The notes below the pieces were generated by a model. It had not been told where the DNA came from. It made no database searches and was given only the letters and a program-made list of their open reading frames with translations. Source: Parvularcula sp964556115 (GTDB taxonomy: Bacteria; Pseudomonadota; Alphaproteobacteria; Caulobacterales; Parvularculaceae). From it: DNA of 64,000 nt. The position numbers and the translations under genes are program-made. The stretch lies in contig CAZKVC010000001.1 in the NCBI GenBank assembly GCA_964556115.1, positions 248,001 through 312,000 on the forward strand, in the 5' to 3' direction. How positions within the stretch are numbered: position 1 is the stretch's first letter; every line of letters begins with the position of its first letter. Positions 26,037-35,261 of the stretch are shown one piece after another.

Positions 26037-27428
26037 TCAGTTAGGGCGGGAGAGGCCAAGCGCCTCGCCATAGCGGCGGATCGCTTGGATCTTGTCATGC
26101 AGTGGCGACCAATCATCCCTTTCCGCGATGGCCGCCCACAGGTCTTCCACCTCGTCGATCAGGAGGGTCTGAGGGCCCTCGCCAAAAGCCGGATGTTCGA
26201 GCCTTTCGGGCCGGAGGGGCACGAAGGCATCGAGCCGCGCCATCAATGCGTCGGCCTCTGCATAGACGTCCTTGTGAGGCGAGTTCGCACGCTTTTCACG
26301 CCCCGCGCGGCCGCCGAAGAGGTCGAAAAAGGCGCGCTCGAACGGCAGTTGCGTTTCGTGGAGGAAACTGAAGAAATCTTCGGCGAAGGACTGCGCCTCC
26401 TCCCCTCCGGGGCTGGTCACGCCGAGACGGGCGAAGATCGCAGCGGCGAAGGCCGAGGCGTAGGCGTCGGGGTAGACGCGAATGCCGTTCTGCAGCGCTT
26501 CTGTCGGCAGGATCGGACGAAGCGCATCGGCCAGGGCGGCGAGGTTCCAGTAGATCGCTTCGGGCTGGCGTCCGAAGGCGTAAAGACCGCCATGGTCGAA
26601 ATATGCGGCAGTGAAACCGGGCTTGAGGGTCGGAAGGAAACGCCATGGGCCGTAGTCGAAGCATTCGCCGGTGACGTTCATGTTATCCGTATTAAGAACG
26701 CCGTGAACAAAGCCTGCCGCCATCAGCTCCGCTGTCATGCGCGCCATGTTCCTGACGATGCTTTCGAACATCGCTCCGTCATCATGGGCGGAGCCCGCAA
26801 GATGCTCCTTTCCGACATAGCTCCAGAGTTTGCGCAGCCCTTCCTCGTCCCCAAGGAAGGCCAGCCGCTGGAAGCTGCCGAAGCGGATATGGCTTTCGCT
26901 TATCCGCACAAGGACGGCGCTGCGGGTCGGCGATGGCTCGTCGTGCCGCTGCAGGGCTTCGCCGGTCTCGATGACACTGAGCGTACGAGATGTCCGCACG
27001 CCGAGGGCTTCGAGAAGCTCCGTGGCGAGGATTTCGCGCACCGCGCCCTTCAGGGTAAGCCGCCCGTCCCCGGTGCGGGAAAACGGTGTCTGACCCGAAC
27101 CCTTCGTGCCGAGATCGTAAAGCCGTCCGTCCACGCCGCGAAGCTGCGCGAAGAGGAAGCCCCTGCCGTCACCGATGTCGGGGTTATAGGTGCGGAACTG
27201 GTGGCCGTGATAGGCCATCGCCATCGGGGTGGGCAGATTCTCTTCAAGCGGAACAAAACGCCCCAGATGAGCGACCCAGGTTTCGTCGGGCCATTCTGCA
27301 AGGCCGACCTGACGGGCGGCTCGATCGTTCCTGAAACGCAGGATGGTCTTCGGAATATCAGCGGGCTCGACCTTGCTCAGCAGTTGCGGGGCAAGGTCGA
27401 GAATGGGCGGTGAGGAAGTTTCCGTCAG
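26037..27428 (-). CDS. selO: SelO protein adenylyltransferase, probably starting at CTG
   Basis: 463 aa if translated from CTG 27428. SelO (YdiU/UPF0061) is a pseudokinase-fold enzyme that AMPylates proteins. Motifs: YHGHQFRTYNPDIGDGRG, LGTKGSGQTPFSRTGDGRLTLKG, NTDNMNVTGECFDYGPWRFL. The first ATG (27224) would delete about 68 residues that match the family (LLSKVEPADIPKTILRFRNDRA ... HLGRFVPLEENLPTP). Between an upstream in-frame TGA and that ATG there is no ATG, GTG or TTG; the only plausible start is CTG, overlapping the lpoA stop as CTGA, 8 nt after GGAG. Confidence 0.85.
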   Translation of the reverse strand: MTETSSPPILDLAPQLLSKVEPADIPKTILRFRNDRAARQVGLAEWPDETWVAHLGRFVPLEENLPTPMAMAYHGHQFRTYNPDIGDGRGFLFAQLRGVDGRLYDLGTKGSGQTPFSRTGDGRLTLKGAVREILATELLEALGVRTSRTLSVIETGEALQRHDEPSPTRSAVLVRISESHIRFGSFQRLAFLGDEEGLRKLWSYVGKEHLAGSAHDDGAMFESIVRNMARMTAELMAAGFVHGVLNTDNMNVTGECFDYGPWRFLPTLKPGFTAAYFDHGGLYAFGRQPEAIYWNLAALADALRPILPTEALQNGIRVYPDAYASAFAAAIFARLGVTSPGGEEAQSFAEDFFSFLHETQLPFERAFFDLFGGRAGREKRANSPHKDVYAEADALMARLDAFVPLRPERLEHPAFGEGPQTLLIDEVEDLWAAIAERDDWSPLHDKIQAIRRYGEALGLSRPN

Positions 27429-28840
27429 AAGCGCGGCTCCGTTACCGGGCGGCTGAAGCTGAGGGGCGCCGGGTCGATGACACGGACGCCGCCCCGCGAG
27501 ATTTCAAGAACGGCAAGGCCGCGCTCCACCATACCGTCATCGGTCAGGCGGAAGAGGCCGTCCGCACCGATGAAACCGTTGGGGTTGGTCAGCATCGCAG
27601 GCGAATAGGGATTGGGTGAATTGCTCTCGGCGAGGCGCGCCGCGATCAGCGTGCCGTCATAGGCAAGCGAGGCGAGACGCGGCGGGGCCTCACCATAGGC
27701 CTCACGGTAACGCCGCTCGAAGCCCTTCGAGCGCTCCGGATCGGGCGCCGCGAACCAGCCGCCCGAAAGCGCAGGCTCTGCGTGCAGGGAAGGGTTGTCC
27801 CAAGCGGAAACGCCCAGAAGCTTGATCTCGCGAATATCGACATCGTTGTAGGGAAGAAGCGGTGCGAGCGCCCTGAGCATGCGCCCCGATTCGGGCAGCA
27901 GCACGGCCTGGAAGCCGTCGAGCGCGGGATCATAGGTCTCCATCGGCACATCGGCCTGGTTCAGGGGGTCGCTCGTCGTCGGGCCGTAGCGGTCGTAACC
28001 CGGCGTATAGCTGCCATCCCCCGCATCGCCGCTGGTCACCGTCCGCCGGCGCGGCTCGGCCCCTTGCGGGCGGGGCGAAACATATTGCGGAACGAAGCCG
28101 GGGGCCGCGTATTCAGCGAGGCGCCGCGCAGGCTCGCGCATGTCGTCGACATTGCGGACATAACGCTCCGCCTGGACGAGCTTGCCGCCGCCGTCGTGGA
28201 TCTCTTCCTGGAAGGCATTGGTCACCCGGTCACCATACTGGGTGATCGGCGCGAGAAGCCCGAAGCGCGCATAGCCCTGCGACAGGGCGTAGGAGGTCAC
28301 GCGTTCGATCTCGGGCTCGGGCGGGAAGCTCAGAAGGTAGACGCCATCGCCCGCGACCTGCCGGTCTGTGGAGAAGGCTACCACCGGCACGTTGCGCGAG
28401 CGCGCGACCGGGGCCACCGCACTGACGCTTTCGGAAAGAAGCGGGCCGAGGATGATGTCGGCGCCGCCGCGCACCGCGGCTGCTGCTGCCTGCCGCGCGC
28501 CCTGCGGCGTTCCGCGGGTGTCTTCGGGAATGAGAAGAAAGCTTTCGTTGCCGCTTTCGAAGGCCACCATCTGGGCCGCTTTCAGCATGCCGTCGGCCAG
28601 CGCCTGGATGTTTTCCGATTGGGCGGTGAAGGGAAGGAGCAGCGCGACCCGGACCACCCGGTCCTCGTCGAGATTGGGAAGCGTCGCAGGCTCTTCCGTG
28701 CCGACAGGATCGTCCCCCACGATCACCGGTTCGACCGGACCCGACCGGGGCGGCGGCGTGGTGCTGCAGGCCGCCAGCAGCGCGGCGGCAGCGCCCAAAA
28801 CAAGGTGGCGAAGGGACAGGGACGTAGGAAGGGCGCGCAT
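27425..28840 (-). CDS. LpoA-like penicillin-binding protein activator lipoprotein
   Basis: 471 aa. Signal peptide with lipobox LLAAC near residue 21-25, a proline-rich linker, then a periplasmic-binding-protein fold (VRVALLLPFTAQSENIQALADGMLKAAQMV, ADIILGPLLSESVSAVAPVAR, YDGTLIAARLA). In E. coli the LpoA equivalent stimulates PBP1a from the outer membrane. It faces rsmI divergently, the same neighbour as in E. coli (rsmI-lpoA-yraN-dolP). It heads the operon lpoA-selO-dapE-membrane protein. GGAG lies 7 nt before the ATG. Confidence 0.82.
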   Translation of the reverse strand: MRALPTSLSLRHLVLGAAAALLAACSTTPPPRSGPVEPVIVGDDPVGTEEPATLPNLDEDRVVRVALLLPFTAQSENIQALADGMLKAAQMVAFESGNESFLLIPEDTRGTPQGARQAAAAAVRGGADIILGPLLSESVSAVAPVARSRNVPVVAFSTDRQVAGDGVYLLSFPPEPEIERVTSYALSQGYARFGLLAPITQYGDRVTNAFQEEIHDGGGKLVQAERYVRNVDDMREPARRLAEYAAPGFVPQYVSPRPQGAEPRRRTVTSGDAGDGSYTPGYDRYGPTTSDPLNQADVPMETYDPALDGFQAVLLPESGRMLRALAPLLPYNDVDIREIKLLGVSAWDNPSLHAEPALSGGWFAAPDPERSKGFERRYREAYGEAPPRLASLAYDGTLIAARLAESNSPNPYSPAMLTNPNGFIGADGLFRLTDDGMVERGLAVLEISRGGVRVIDPAPLSFSRPVTEPRF

Positions 28841-28966
28841 GGACAGTCTCCAGGAGGTTCCATCGGCTTAACCCCCGCTTTCCGAAGCGACAACCGTGAA
28901 GCGCCCCGAAAGCGCGCAGATGACAGCCTTGTTGATTCCGAGGCCGAAAGTGGGGAAGCCGCGCTG

Positions 28967-29800
28967 ATGCAGCGTCCCCTTCAGCCTGGCCTTCACGTCG
29001 CCGCCACGCCGATCGGTAATCTCGGCGATGCCTCGGACCGTCTCAAACAGAGCCTTGGTGCCGCCGATCTGATCCTGTGCGAAGATACCCGTGTTGCCGG
29101 CAAGCTTATCCAGGCCTTGGGGACCGGCAAGGTGCCCCTTCTTCCCTATCATGAGCACAATGCCGAGGAGATGCGGCCGCGTATCCTTTCGGCCCTCGAT
29201 GAAGGCAAGGCCGTCCTGCTGGTCTCCGACGCCGGAACGCCGCTGATCTCAGATCCGGGCTACCGGATCGTTCGCGAGGCACGGGATGCCGGCCACAAAA
29301 TATGGACCATCCCCGGCCCCTCTGCCCTGATCGCAGCCCTCAGCATCGCCGGGGCGCCCACCGACCGGTTCAGCTTCCTCGGCTTCCTGCCAAAAGGGCA
29401 AGGCCAGCGGGAGAAGCTTCTGAAAGCATCGGGCGCTCGCGAAGAAACGCTGATCGCCTACGAAACCGGCCCCCGCATCGCCGCGACCCTGAAAACGGTG
29501 GACGAGGTTCTCGGGCCCGTGACCGCAGCCGTGGCGCGGGAGCTTACCAAGCTTCACGAAGAAGTCGTCGAAGGCGACGCGGGCGAACTTGCAGCGCGGT
29601 ATGAAGAAAACCCGCCGAAAGGCGAGATCGTCCTTATCATCCACCCGGCAAAGCCAGCCGTAGCCCCGGACCTCGACAGCCTCCTCGAGCAGCTTCTGGC
29701 GACCGAGCGGGTCAAGGACGCAGCCAGCATCGCCGCCGAGATGACCGGCCTGCCGCGCAAGGAATGCTATGCCCGCGCCCTCGCTCTCAAATCGTCGTAG
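28967..29800 (+). CDS. rsmI: 16S rRNA (cytidine1402-2'-O)-methyltransferase
   Basis: 277-aa SAM-dependent tetrapyrrole-methylase-fold enzyme that 2'-O-methylates C1402 in the ribosomal P site. Motifs: LHVAATPIGNLGDASDR, LILCEDTRVAGKLI, YHEHNAEE, LVSDAGTPLISDPGYRIVREA, IPGPSALIAALSIAG, FLGFLPKG. Start ATG 28967; a much longer frame upstream is antisense to lpoA. Overlaps yraN by 32 nt. Confidence 0.95.
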   Translation: MQRPLQPGLHVAATPIGNLGDASDRLKQSLGAADLILCEDTRVAGKLIQALGTGKVPLLPYHEHNAEEMRPRILSALDEGKAVLLVSDAGTPLISDPGYRIVREARDAGHKIWTIPGPSALIAALSIAGAPTDRFSFLGFLPKGQGQREKLLKASGAREETLIAYETGPRIAATLKTVDEVLGPVTAAVARELTKLHEEVVEGDAGELAARYEENPPKGEIVLIIHPAKPAVAPDLDSLLEQLLATERVKDAASIAAEMTGLPRKECYARALALKSS

Positions 29801-30134
29801 GTCCGAAAAGGAAGGCAGGCTGGCTGAAACCGCCGCCGTCCTTCTCTTGAGGGCAAAGGGCTACCGCATATTGGCAACGAGGTTCTCCGCCTCGGGCGGC
29901 GAGATCGACATCGTCTGCCGCAAGCGGGACGTTCTCGCCTTTGTCGAGGTGAAGCGGCGTCCTTCCCTCGAGGGTGCCCGCCTGGCCGTGAGCTGGAGGA
30001 ACCAGCAAAGGATCAAGCACGCGGCCGGGACATGGCTTGCACGGCACGAACGGCGTACGGATGTCGCCATGCGCTTCGATATCGTCGCCTCGGCCGGCTA
30101 CCGGCTTCTGCACATCAGGGACGCTTTCCGATGA
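29769..30134 (+). CDS. YraN family endonuclease-like protein (UPF0102)
   Basis: 121 aa. The family core is visible: GRLAETAAVLLLRAKGYRILATRF, GGEIDIVCRKRDVLAFVEVKRR (a PD-(D/E)xK-like E...D...ExK arrangement), RFDIVA. Its biological role is unproven. It follows rsmI with a 32-nt overlap, as in many bacteria. Confidence 0.9.
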   Translation: MPAPSLSNRRRSEKEGRLAETAAVLLLRAKGYRILATRFSASGGEIDIVCRKRDVLAFVEVKRRPSLEGARLAVSWRNQQRIKHAAGTWLARHERRTDVAMRFDIVASAGYRLLHIRDAFR

Positions 30135-30201
30135 AAGCCATTGGAAGCGGCGGCGACGCTCCGTAAATAGAGCCGGAAAGTCGTTCAACGGAGCCCCGCG
30201 C

Positions 30202-30768
30202 ATGCGCCGTCTCATCCTCGCCCTGCCCCTCATCCTCCTTGCCGCCTGCGTGCAGAACCGTTCGATCGGTGACCGCATCGACGACACGGCGGCCGGGCTG
30301 AACCTCAAGTCCAAGCTGCTCTTCGACCGCGAGGTCGATACCTCGGATATCGACATGACGATCTTCGAAGGCCGGCTGCTGCTCACCGGCACCGTCCGCT
30401 CGGAAGGCGACGCCATCCAGATCGAGGACAAGGCCGCACAGATCGGCGCCGTGCGCGAGGTCATCAACGAACTCCAGGTGCTGCCGAAGACCACCCTGTC
30501 CGAAGGCACGAAGGACGCCTTCATCGACCAGAAGCTCGAAACCGCGCTGATCGCGGATACCGGCGTCACGGCGGGCAACTACCGCGTTCTCGTCAGCAAG
30601 GGGACGGTCTATCTCCTCGGCGTTGCGCAAGGCCCGAACGAGCTTCGCCGCGTTACCGGACAGGCGCAGGCGATCGACGGCGTCGGGGAAGTGGTCAGCC
30701 ACGTTATCTATGTGCGCGACCCCCGGCGCACCCGCGGCGCCGGCGACGGAAACTCGGCGCCCCTATGA
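30202..30768 (+). CDS. DolP/YraP-like lipoprotein with two BON domains
   Basis: 188 aa. The signal peptide ends in the lipobox LLAAC (residues 10-14). Two BON domains follow: about 35-100 (KLLFDREVDTSDIDMTIFEGRLLLTGTV) and about 110-180 (IDQKLETALIADTGVTAGNYRVLVSKGTVYLLGVAQG). E. coli DolP sits in the outer membrane at sites of envelope stress and division and influences the Bam complex. The position after yraN copies the E. coli cluster. The stop overlaps gshB's ATG as ATGA. Confidence 0.88.
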   Translation: MRRLILALPLILLAACVQNRSIGDRIDDTAAGLNLKSKLLFDREVDTSDIDMTIFEGRLLLTGTVRSEGDAIQIEDKAAQIGAVREVINELQVLPKTTLSEGTKDAFIDQKLETALIADTGVTAGNYRVLVSKGTVYLLGVAQGPNELRRVTGQAQAIDGVGEVVSHVIYVRDPRRTRGAGDGNSAPL

Positions 30769-31712
30769 GGATCGCCATCCAGACAGACCCTTTCCATGGG
30801 CTGCAGATCGCGGGCGACACGACTTTCGCGCTCGCTCTCGAAGCGAAAGCGCGGGGCTTCGAGCTCTATGAGTATGACCCCCGCATGCTGCGGCTGGAAG
30901 GCGACCGGGTCAAAGTCCGCGGGCTTCCCCTGACGCAGCTCACTGACGAACAGGGCCGCCACGTCGTTCATGGCGAACCTCGGGATCTCGACCTTGCGTC
31001 CATGGACATCGTCCTTATCCGCCAGGACCCGCCCTTCGACATGGTCTACATGACGGCCTGCTACATTCTCGAGAAACTGCCCGATTCGGTCCTGGTACTG
31101 AATGATCCTGCCGAGATCAGGGGTGCGCCCGAGAAGCTGTTCGTCATGGACTACCCCGAACTCATGCCGCCCACCATGGTGACGAGCGACGCGGAAGCCA
31201 TCGCCGCTTTCCGCGAAGAGCACGGGGATATCATTCTCAAGCCGCTTTACGGCAATGGCGGCGCTGGTGTCTTCCGTCTGAAGCCTGATGACCAGAACTT
31301 CAGTTCCCTCATTGAGATGTTCCTCGGCGAAGCCCGCAGCCTGCCGATCATTGCGCAGGCCTACCTGCCCAAGGTCCGCGAAGGAGACAAACGTGTCCTC
31401 CTCCTCGATGGCGAGCCGGTCGGTGCGATCAACAGGGTGCCCGCCGAAGGGGAAGCCCGAAGCAACATGCATGTCGGCGGACGCGCCGAAGCATCTGAGC
31501 TCAGCGAACGGGATCTCGAAATCTGCGCGGCCCTGGCGCCGGAACTCAAGGAAAGGCGGCTGGTGCTGACCGGCATCGACGTGATCGGCGGTATGCTGAC
31601 GGAGATCAACGTCACCAGCCCGACCGGGATACGCGAATTGAAGCGCTTCGGCGGCGCAGATGTCGCCGCGCTCTTCTGGGACTGGTGCGAAGCAGAGCGC
31701 CGGTCGGCCTGA
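30765..31712 (+). CDS. gshB: glutathione synthetase
   Basis: 315-aa ATP-grasp ligase adding glycine to gamma-glutamylcysteine. VLIRQDPPFDMVYMTA, VLNDPAEIRGAPEKLFVMDYPELMPPTMVT, ILKPLYGNGGAGVFRL (ATP lid), RVLLLDGEPVGAINRVPAEGEARSNMHVGG, and the C-terminal VIGGMLTEINVTSPTGIREL are all family signatures. Full length. Translationally coupled to the dolP-like gene. Confidence 0.96.
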   Translation: MRIAIQTDPFHGLQIAGDTTFALALEAKARGFELYEYDPRMLRLEGDRVKVRGLPLTQLTDEQGRHVVHGEPRDLDLASMDIVLIRQDPPFDMVYMTACYILEKLPDSVLVLNDPAEIRGAPEKLFVMDYPELMPPTMVTSDAEAIAAFREEHGDIILKPLYGNGGAGVFRLKPDDQNFSSLIEMFLGEARSLPIIAQAYLPKVREGDKRVLLLDGEPVGAINRVPAEGEARSNMHVGGRAEASELSERDLEICAALAPELKERRLVLTGIDVIGGMLTEINVTSPTGIRELKRFGGADVAALFWDWCEAERRSA

Positions 31713-31858
31713 GAAAGCAGGACGCCAGCGCGGTCGTCCGGTGCCGCGCCTTCGGAAGCCTCTCTGGCCTCAGGCCATTCAACTGACATCAAGGGCCGCG
31801 CACGGTTGCGTTCTCTCTTCGTTCCTGCCAGGGTATGCCCGGGAACGAAGGGAAATTT

Positions 31859-33352
31859 ATGGTCAGCGAGGTGACGAGCTTCGCCTTCGAAGGCGTGGAC
31901 GCGCGTCCGGTTACGGTTCAGGCGCACATGACCGGCGGTCATCCGGCCATCGTCATCGTGGGTCTGCCTGACAAGTCGGTTTCGGAAGCCAAGGATCGAA
32001 TTTCAGCCGCCTTCAGCGCTGTCGGGCTCGGCTTGCCGCCCAAGCGCATCACGGTCAATCTCGCGCCTGCCGACCTCCGCAAGGAAGGGAGCCATTTCGA
32101 CCTTCCCGTTGCGCTCGCCATCATGGCGGAAATGGGGGCCATTCCGAAGGACGCTGTCGAAGGGATGGCAGTGATCGGCGAGATGGGCCTCGACGGCTCG
32201 ATCGCGCGGACCCACGGCGCCCTGCCTGCAGCCTTTGCCGCCAACGCTCTCGATCTCGGGCTCATCTGCGCGAGGGAATCCGGCCCCGAGGCAGCCTGGG
32301 CAGGGGACGGCAGCGGCATCATCGCGGCAGAGAGCCTTGTTCAGCTTGCGAACCATTTCAAGGGGACACAGGTCCTCTCACCGCCCACTCCGGGCGAGCT
32401 TCTGGACCCCGAAGACGGTCCCGACCTATCGGACGTGAAGGGTCAGGAGACCGCAAGGCGCGCCCTCGAGATCGCCGCTGCTGGTGGCCACAACCTCTCG
32501 ATGACCGGGCCGCCGGGTTCCGGCAAGAGCATGCTGGCCGCGAGGCTCCCGGGGCTGCTGCCGCCGCTTTCCGCGGAAGAGATGCTCGAGGTCTCGATGG
32601 TCCAGTCCGTTGCTGGGCTGATCGAGAACGGCCGACTGACGCGGCGGCGCCCGTTCAGGGCACCTCACCATTCGGCTTCGATGGCAGCCATGGTCGGGGG
32701 CGGCATGCGGGCCAAACCCGGCGAAGCCTCACTTGCCCACCGCGGCGTCCTTTTCCTCGACGAACTGCCAGAATTTTCGCCTGCGGTTCTCGATAGCCTG
32801 CGCCAGCCCCTTGAGACCGGCGACATCCTGATTGCCCGCGCGAACGCCCATGTTCGCTATCCGGCACGCTTCCAGTTGATCACCGCGATGAATCCGTGCC
32901 GCTGCGGGGCGGTCTGCGTGAAAGGTCCCTCCTGCGGGCTCAAATACAGAGCCCGCATCTCTGGGCCTTTTCTCGACCGGATTGATCTTTCGATCGACAC
33001 CCCGCCGGTTTCAGCCCTCGACCTCGTCCGGCCGGGGACCTCGGAAAGTACCGCCGATGTCGCCGCCAGAGTGGCGAAAGCGCGGACCCTTCAAATCGCC
33101 CGGGGCAGGATCAACGCCGATCTGGCCGAGAAGGACATCGCCGAATGGGCCATGCCCGAAAAGGAGGGGCTGCAGCTTCTCGAGCGGGCCTGCGATCAGC
33201 TCAACCTGTCTGCGCGAGGCTATACCCGGACCCTGAAAGTCGCACGGACCCTCGCCGATCTGGAGCAGGCAGAGACGGTCAAACGCCGCCATATTGCCGA
33301 AGCCATCAGTTTCAGGCGTCAAGAGCCAAGGCCGGCGAAGGCTCATCACTAA
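31859..33352 (+). CDS. comM: ComM/YifB Mg-chelatase-like AAA+ helicase
   Basis: 497 aa. N-terminal ribosomal-S5/Lon-like domain (FAFEGVDARPVTVQAHMTGGHPAIVIVGLPDKSVSEAKDRI), AAA+ Walker A GPPGSGKSMLAARLPG, Walker B GVLFLDELPEF, a four-cysteine zinc knuckle (MNPCRCGAVCVKGPSCGL), and a C-terminal lid RGYTRTLKVARTLADLE. ComM is a hexameric helicase promoting branch migration during natural transformation and recombination. Start at 31859, with GAAGGGAAA upstream. Confidence 0.93.
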   Translation: MVSEVTSFAFEGVDARPVTVQAHMTGGHPAIVIVGLPDKSVSEAKDRISAAFSAVGLGLPPKRITVNLAPADLRKEGSHFDLPVALAIMAEMGAIPKDAVEGMAVIGEMGLDGSIARTHGALPAAFAANALDLGLICARESGPEAAWAGDGSGIIAAESLVQLANHFKGTQVLSPPTPGELLDPEDGPDLSDVKGQETARRALEIAAAGGHNLSMTGPPGSGKSMLAARLPGLLPPLSAEEMLEVSMVQSVAGLIENGRLTRRRPFRAPHHSASMAAMVGGGMRAKPGEASLAHRGVLFLDELPEFSPAVLDSLRQPLETGDILIARANAHVRYPARFQLITAMNPCRCGAVCVKGPSCGLKYRARISGPFLDRIDLSIDTPPVSALDLVRPGTSESTADVAARVAKARTLQIARGRINADLAEKDIAEWAMPEKEGLQLLERACDQLNLSARGYTRTLKVARTLADLEQAETVKRRHIAEAISFRRQEPRPAKAHH

Positions 33353-33419
33353 TGCGCGAACCGAAGAGAAAGGTTTTTGTGACACGATCACAGCAACTGG
33401 CTGCTGTGGGTATGGTTAG

Positions 33420-35261
33420 GTGCATCACAATTTTGGCGTCAACCTCGATGCTCTGCCCGGACCGGCTTTCGTCGTCGAGGCCAAGTCTGGCTTGGTTCTG
33501 GCGCGCAACGAAGAGGCTGCGGCGCTCGGGATCGAATGCGCCCGCTCCTTCGATAGCGAAAATGGCATGCAGGATTGGGAGCGCCGTGAGGCCAGGGGCG
33601 ACAAGCCGCTTTTCACCCTCTCTGCGAAGGACGATACCAGCTTCGGCTTGACTTCCGGACCGATGCACGACGGTCTGCAGCTTCACATCCTGGCCCCAGA
33701 AGAGAGCCCCGCCGGTGGCCGCGGTACGGACCGCACGCTTCAGTTTCTCGCCACGATGAGCCATGAGATGCGCACGCCGCTCAACGGCATTCTGGGAATG
33801 GCGGACCTTCTTCTCGATACAGGGCTTGACCCGAACCAGACGAACTTCGCCCGCAACATCAAGCAAAGCGGCGTTGCCCTGCTCGATCTCATCAATGCCA
33901 TTCTCGACTACGCCAAGCTCGACACCGGACAGGCATCTTTACGGGTTGAGAGCTTCGATCCTGCACGGACCATCGAGAGCATCGTCGAACTTCTCGCGCC
34001 AAAGGCCGCCGCCAAAAGCATCGAGGTCTGCGCTCTCGTCCATCCGCTGGTCCCGAAGACCCTGCAAGGGGACGCGTCCAAACTCCGTCAGCTCCTGATC
34101 AACCTGATCGGCAACGCTGTGAAGTTCACTGAAGATGGCGGTGTCCTCGTCACCGCGAAGTTCGAAGGCAAAGGTGAAGAAGGTGCTCTCGCCATCGATG
34201 TGACGGACAGCGGCATCGGCATCCCGCAGACCCTTCTGCCCAACCTCTTCGACGCCTATTCCCGTGCTGACGATGCAGAAGAACGCTCGATCGAAGGCAC
34301 CGGTCTTGGCCTTGCGATTGTCAAGCAGCTTACCGAGAAGATGGGCGGCACGATCCGTGTCGAGAGTGTCGAAGGAAAGGGCAGTACCTTCCGGCTTCGC
34401 GTTCCCTTCGCGATCGAAGCCGCCACGGTGCGGGCCGAACCCGAACCATTCTGTGAAAAACGCGTGGTCATTCTGACCGACAACCCCATCCTCGCCCGCA
34501 CTCTTCTGATGCAACTTCGCATGTCCGGGGCGCGCGACCTCAACCTCGCCGAAACACCTGAAGAGGCCGCCGCCAAGCTGGGCGAAGGGAAGGGAGCACT
34601 TTTCCTCTGCGATTTTGGTTTCGCCAGGGACGCCAAAGCCCTCGTCGAAAGGTCCGACCGGGCCATCGTCCTCCTTCCGACAGGGGCGCGGGATCGTGCC
34701 GATGCGCTCAAACAGGAAGGCTTCAGCGCTTACCTCACCAAGCCGATCCGCCAGCGAAGCTTCATCCGGGTTCTGTCCGGGGACGATCTTTCGGTCACTC
34801 AAGAGGAACTCGACCGCCTCGATCAGGAGACGGAGAACGAGGAGCGGTTCGTCCGCAAGCTCAATGTCCTCCTCGCCGAAGACAACGAGATCAACGCGGT
34901 ACTGGCGCGCACCGTCCTCGAACGCGGCGGCCATTCTGTCCACGCCGTGACGGACGGGGCGGCGGCTGCCGAGGCGTTCGAAGCTGGCGACTTCGACATC
35001 GTCCTGATGGATATGCACATGCCGATCATGGGCGGTCTGGAGTCAGCCAGCCGCATCAGAGCGACCGGTAAAGGCAGAAAGGTGCCGATCATTGCCCTCA
35101 CGGCCAATGCGCTGCAGGAAGACCGCGACGCATGTTTCGACGCGGGCATGAACGATTTCCTCACCAAGCCTTTCGAGCCGAAGGATCTTCTTTCGCGGAT
35201 CGCTTCCTATACGGAAGAGGACGAGGAGAAAACTGCTTCGGCCAGCCGCGAAGCGATGTGA
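33420..35261 (+). CDS. soluble hybrid sensor histidine kinase with two receiver domains
   Basis: 613 aa, no membrane helix. Residues about 10-90 look PAS-like; HisKA with phospho-acceptor His115 (ATMSHEMRTPLNG); HATPase_c with N-box NLIGNAVKF, DSGIGIP and GTGLGLAIVKQL. A first receiver-like domain (about 350-445) has lost the usual acidic pair at its start; the second (about 478-595: VLLAEDNEIN, Asp531 in LMDMHMP, Thr in ALTANA, Lys in FLTKPF) is complete. The GTG start has a weak ribosome-binding site, so a few residues may differ. The signal and output are unknown; a phosphotransfer protein would be the usual next partner. The 3' end overlaps convergent hemW by 55 nt. Confidence 0.88.
   Translation: MHHNFGVNLDALPGPAFVVEAKSGLVLARNEEAAALGIECARSFDSENGMQDWERREARGDKPLFTLSAKDDTSFGLTSGPMHDGLQLHILAPEESPAGGRGTDRTLQFLATMSHEMRTPLNGILGMADLLLDTGLDPNQTNFARNIKQSGVALLDLINAILDYAKLDTGQASLRVESFDPARTIESIVELLAPKAAAKSIEVCALVHPLVPKTLQGDASKLRQLLINLIGNAVKFTEDGGVLVTAKFEGKGEEGALAIDVTDSGIGIPQTLLPNLFDAYSRADDAEERSIEGTGLGLAIVKQLTEKMGGTIRVESVEGKGSTFRLRVPFAIEAATVRAEPEPFCEKRVVILTDNPILARTLLMQLRMSGARDLNLAETPEEAAAKLGEGKGALFLCDFGFARDAKALVERSDRAIVLLPTGARDRADALKQEGFSAYLTKPIRQRSFIRVLSGDDLSVTQEELDRLDQETENEERFVRKLNVLLAEDNEINAVLARTVLERGGHSVHAVTDGAAAAEAFEAGDFDIVLMDMHMPIMGGLESASRIRATGKGRKVPIIALTANALQEDRDACFDAGMNDFLTKPFEPKDLLSRIASYTEEDEEKTASASREAM

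Noticed and set aside
27782..28966. N-terminal extension of rsmI of about 395 codons
   Set aside because: Antisense to lpoA; the extension has no RsmI similarity, and the family start matches 28967.
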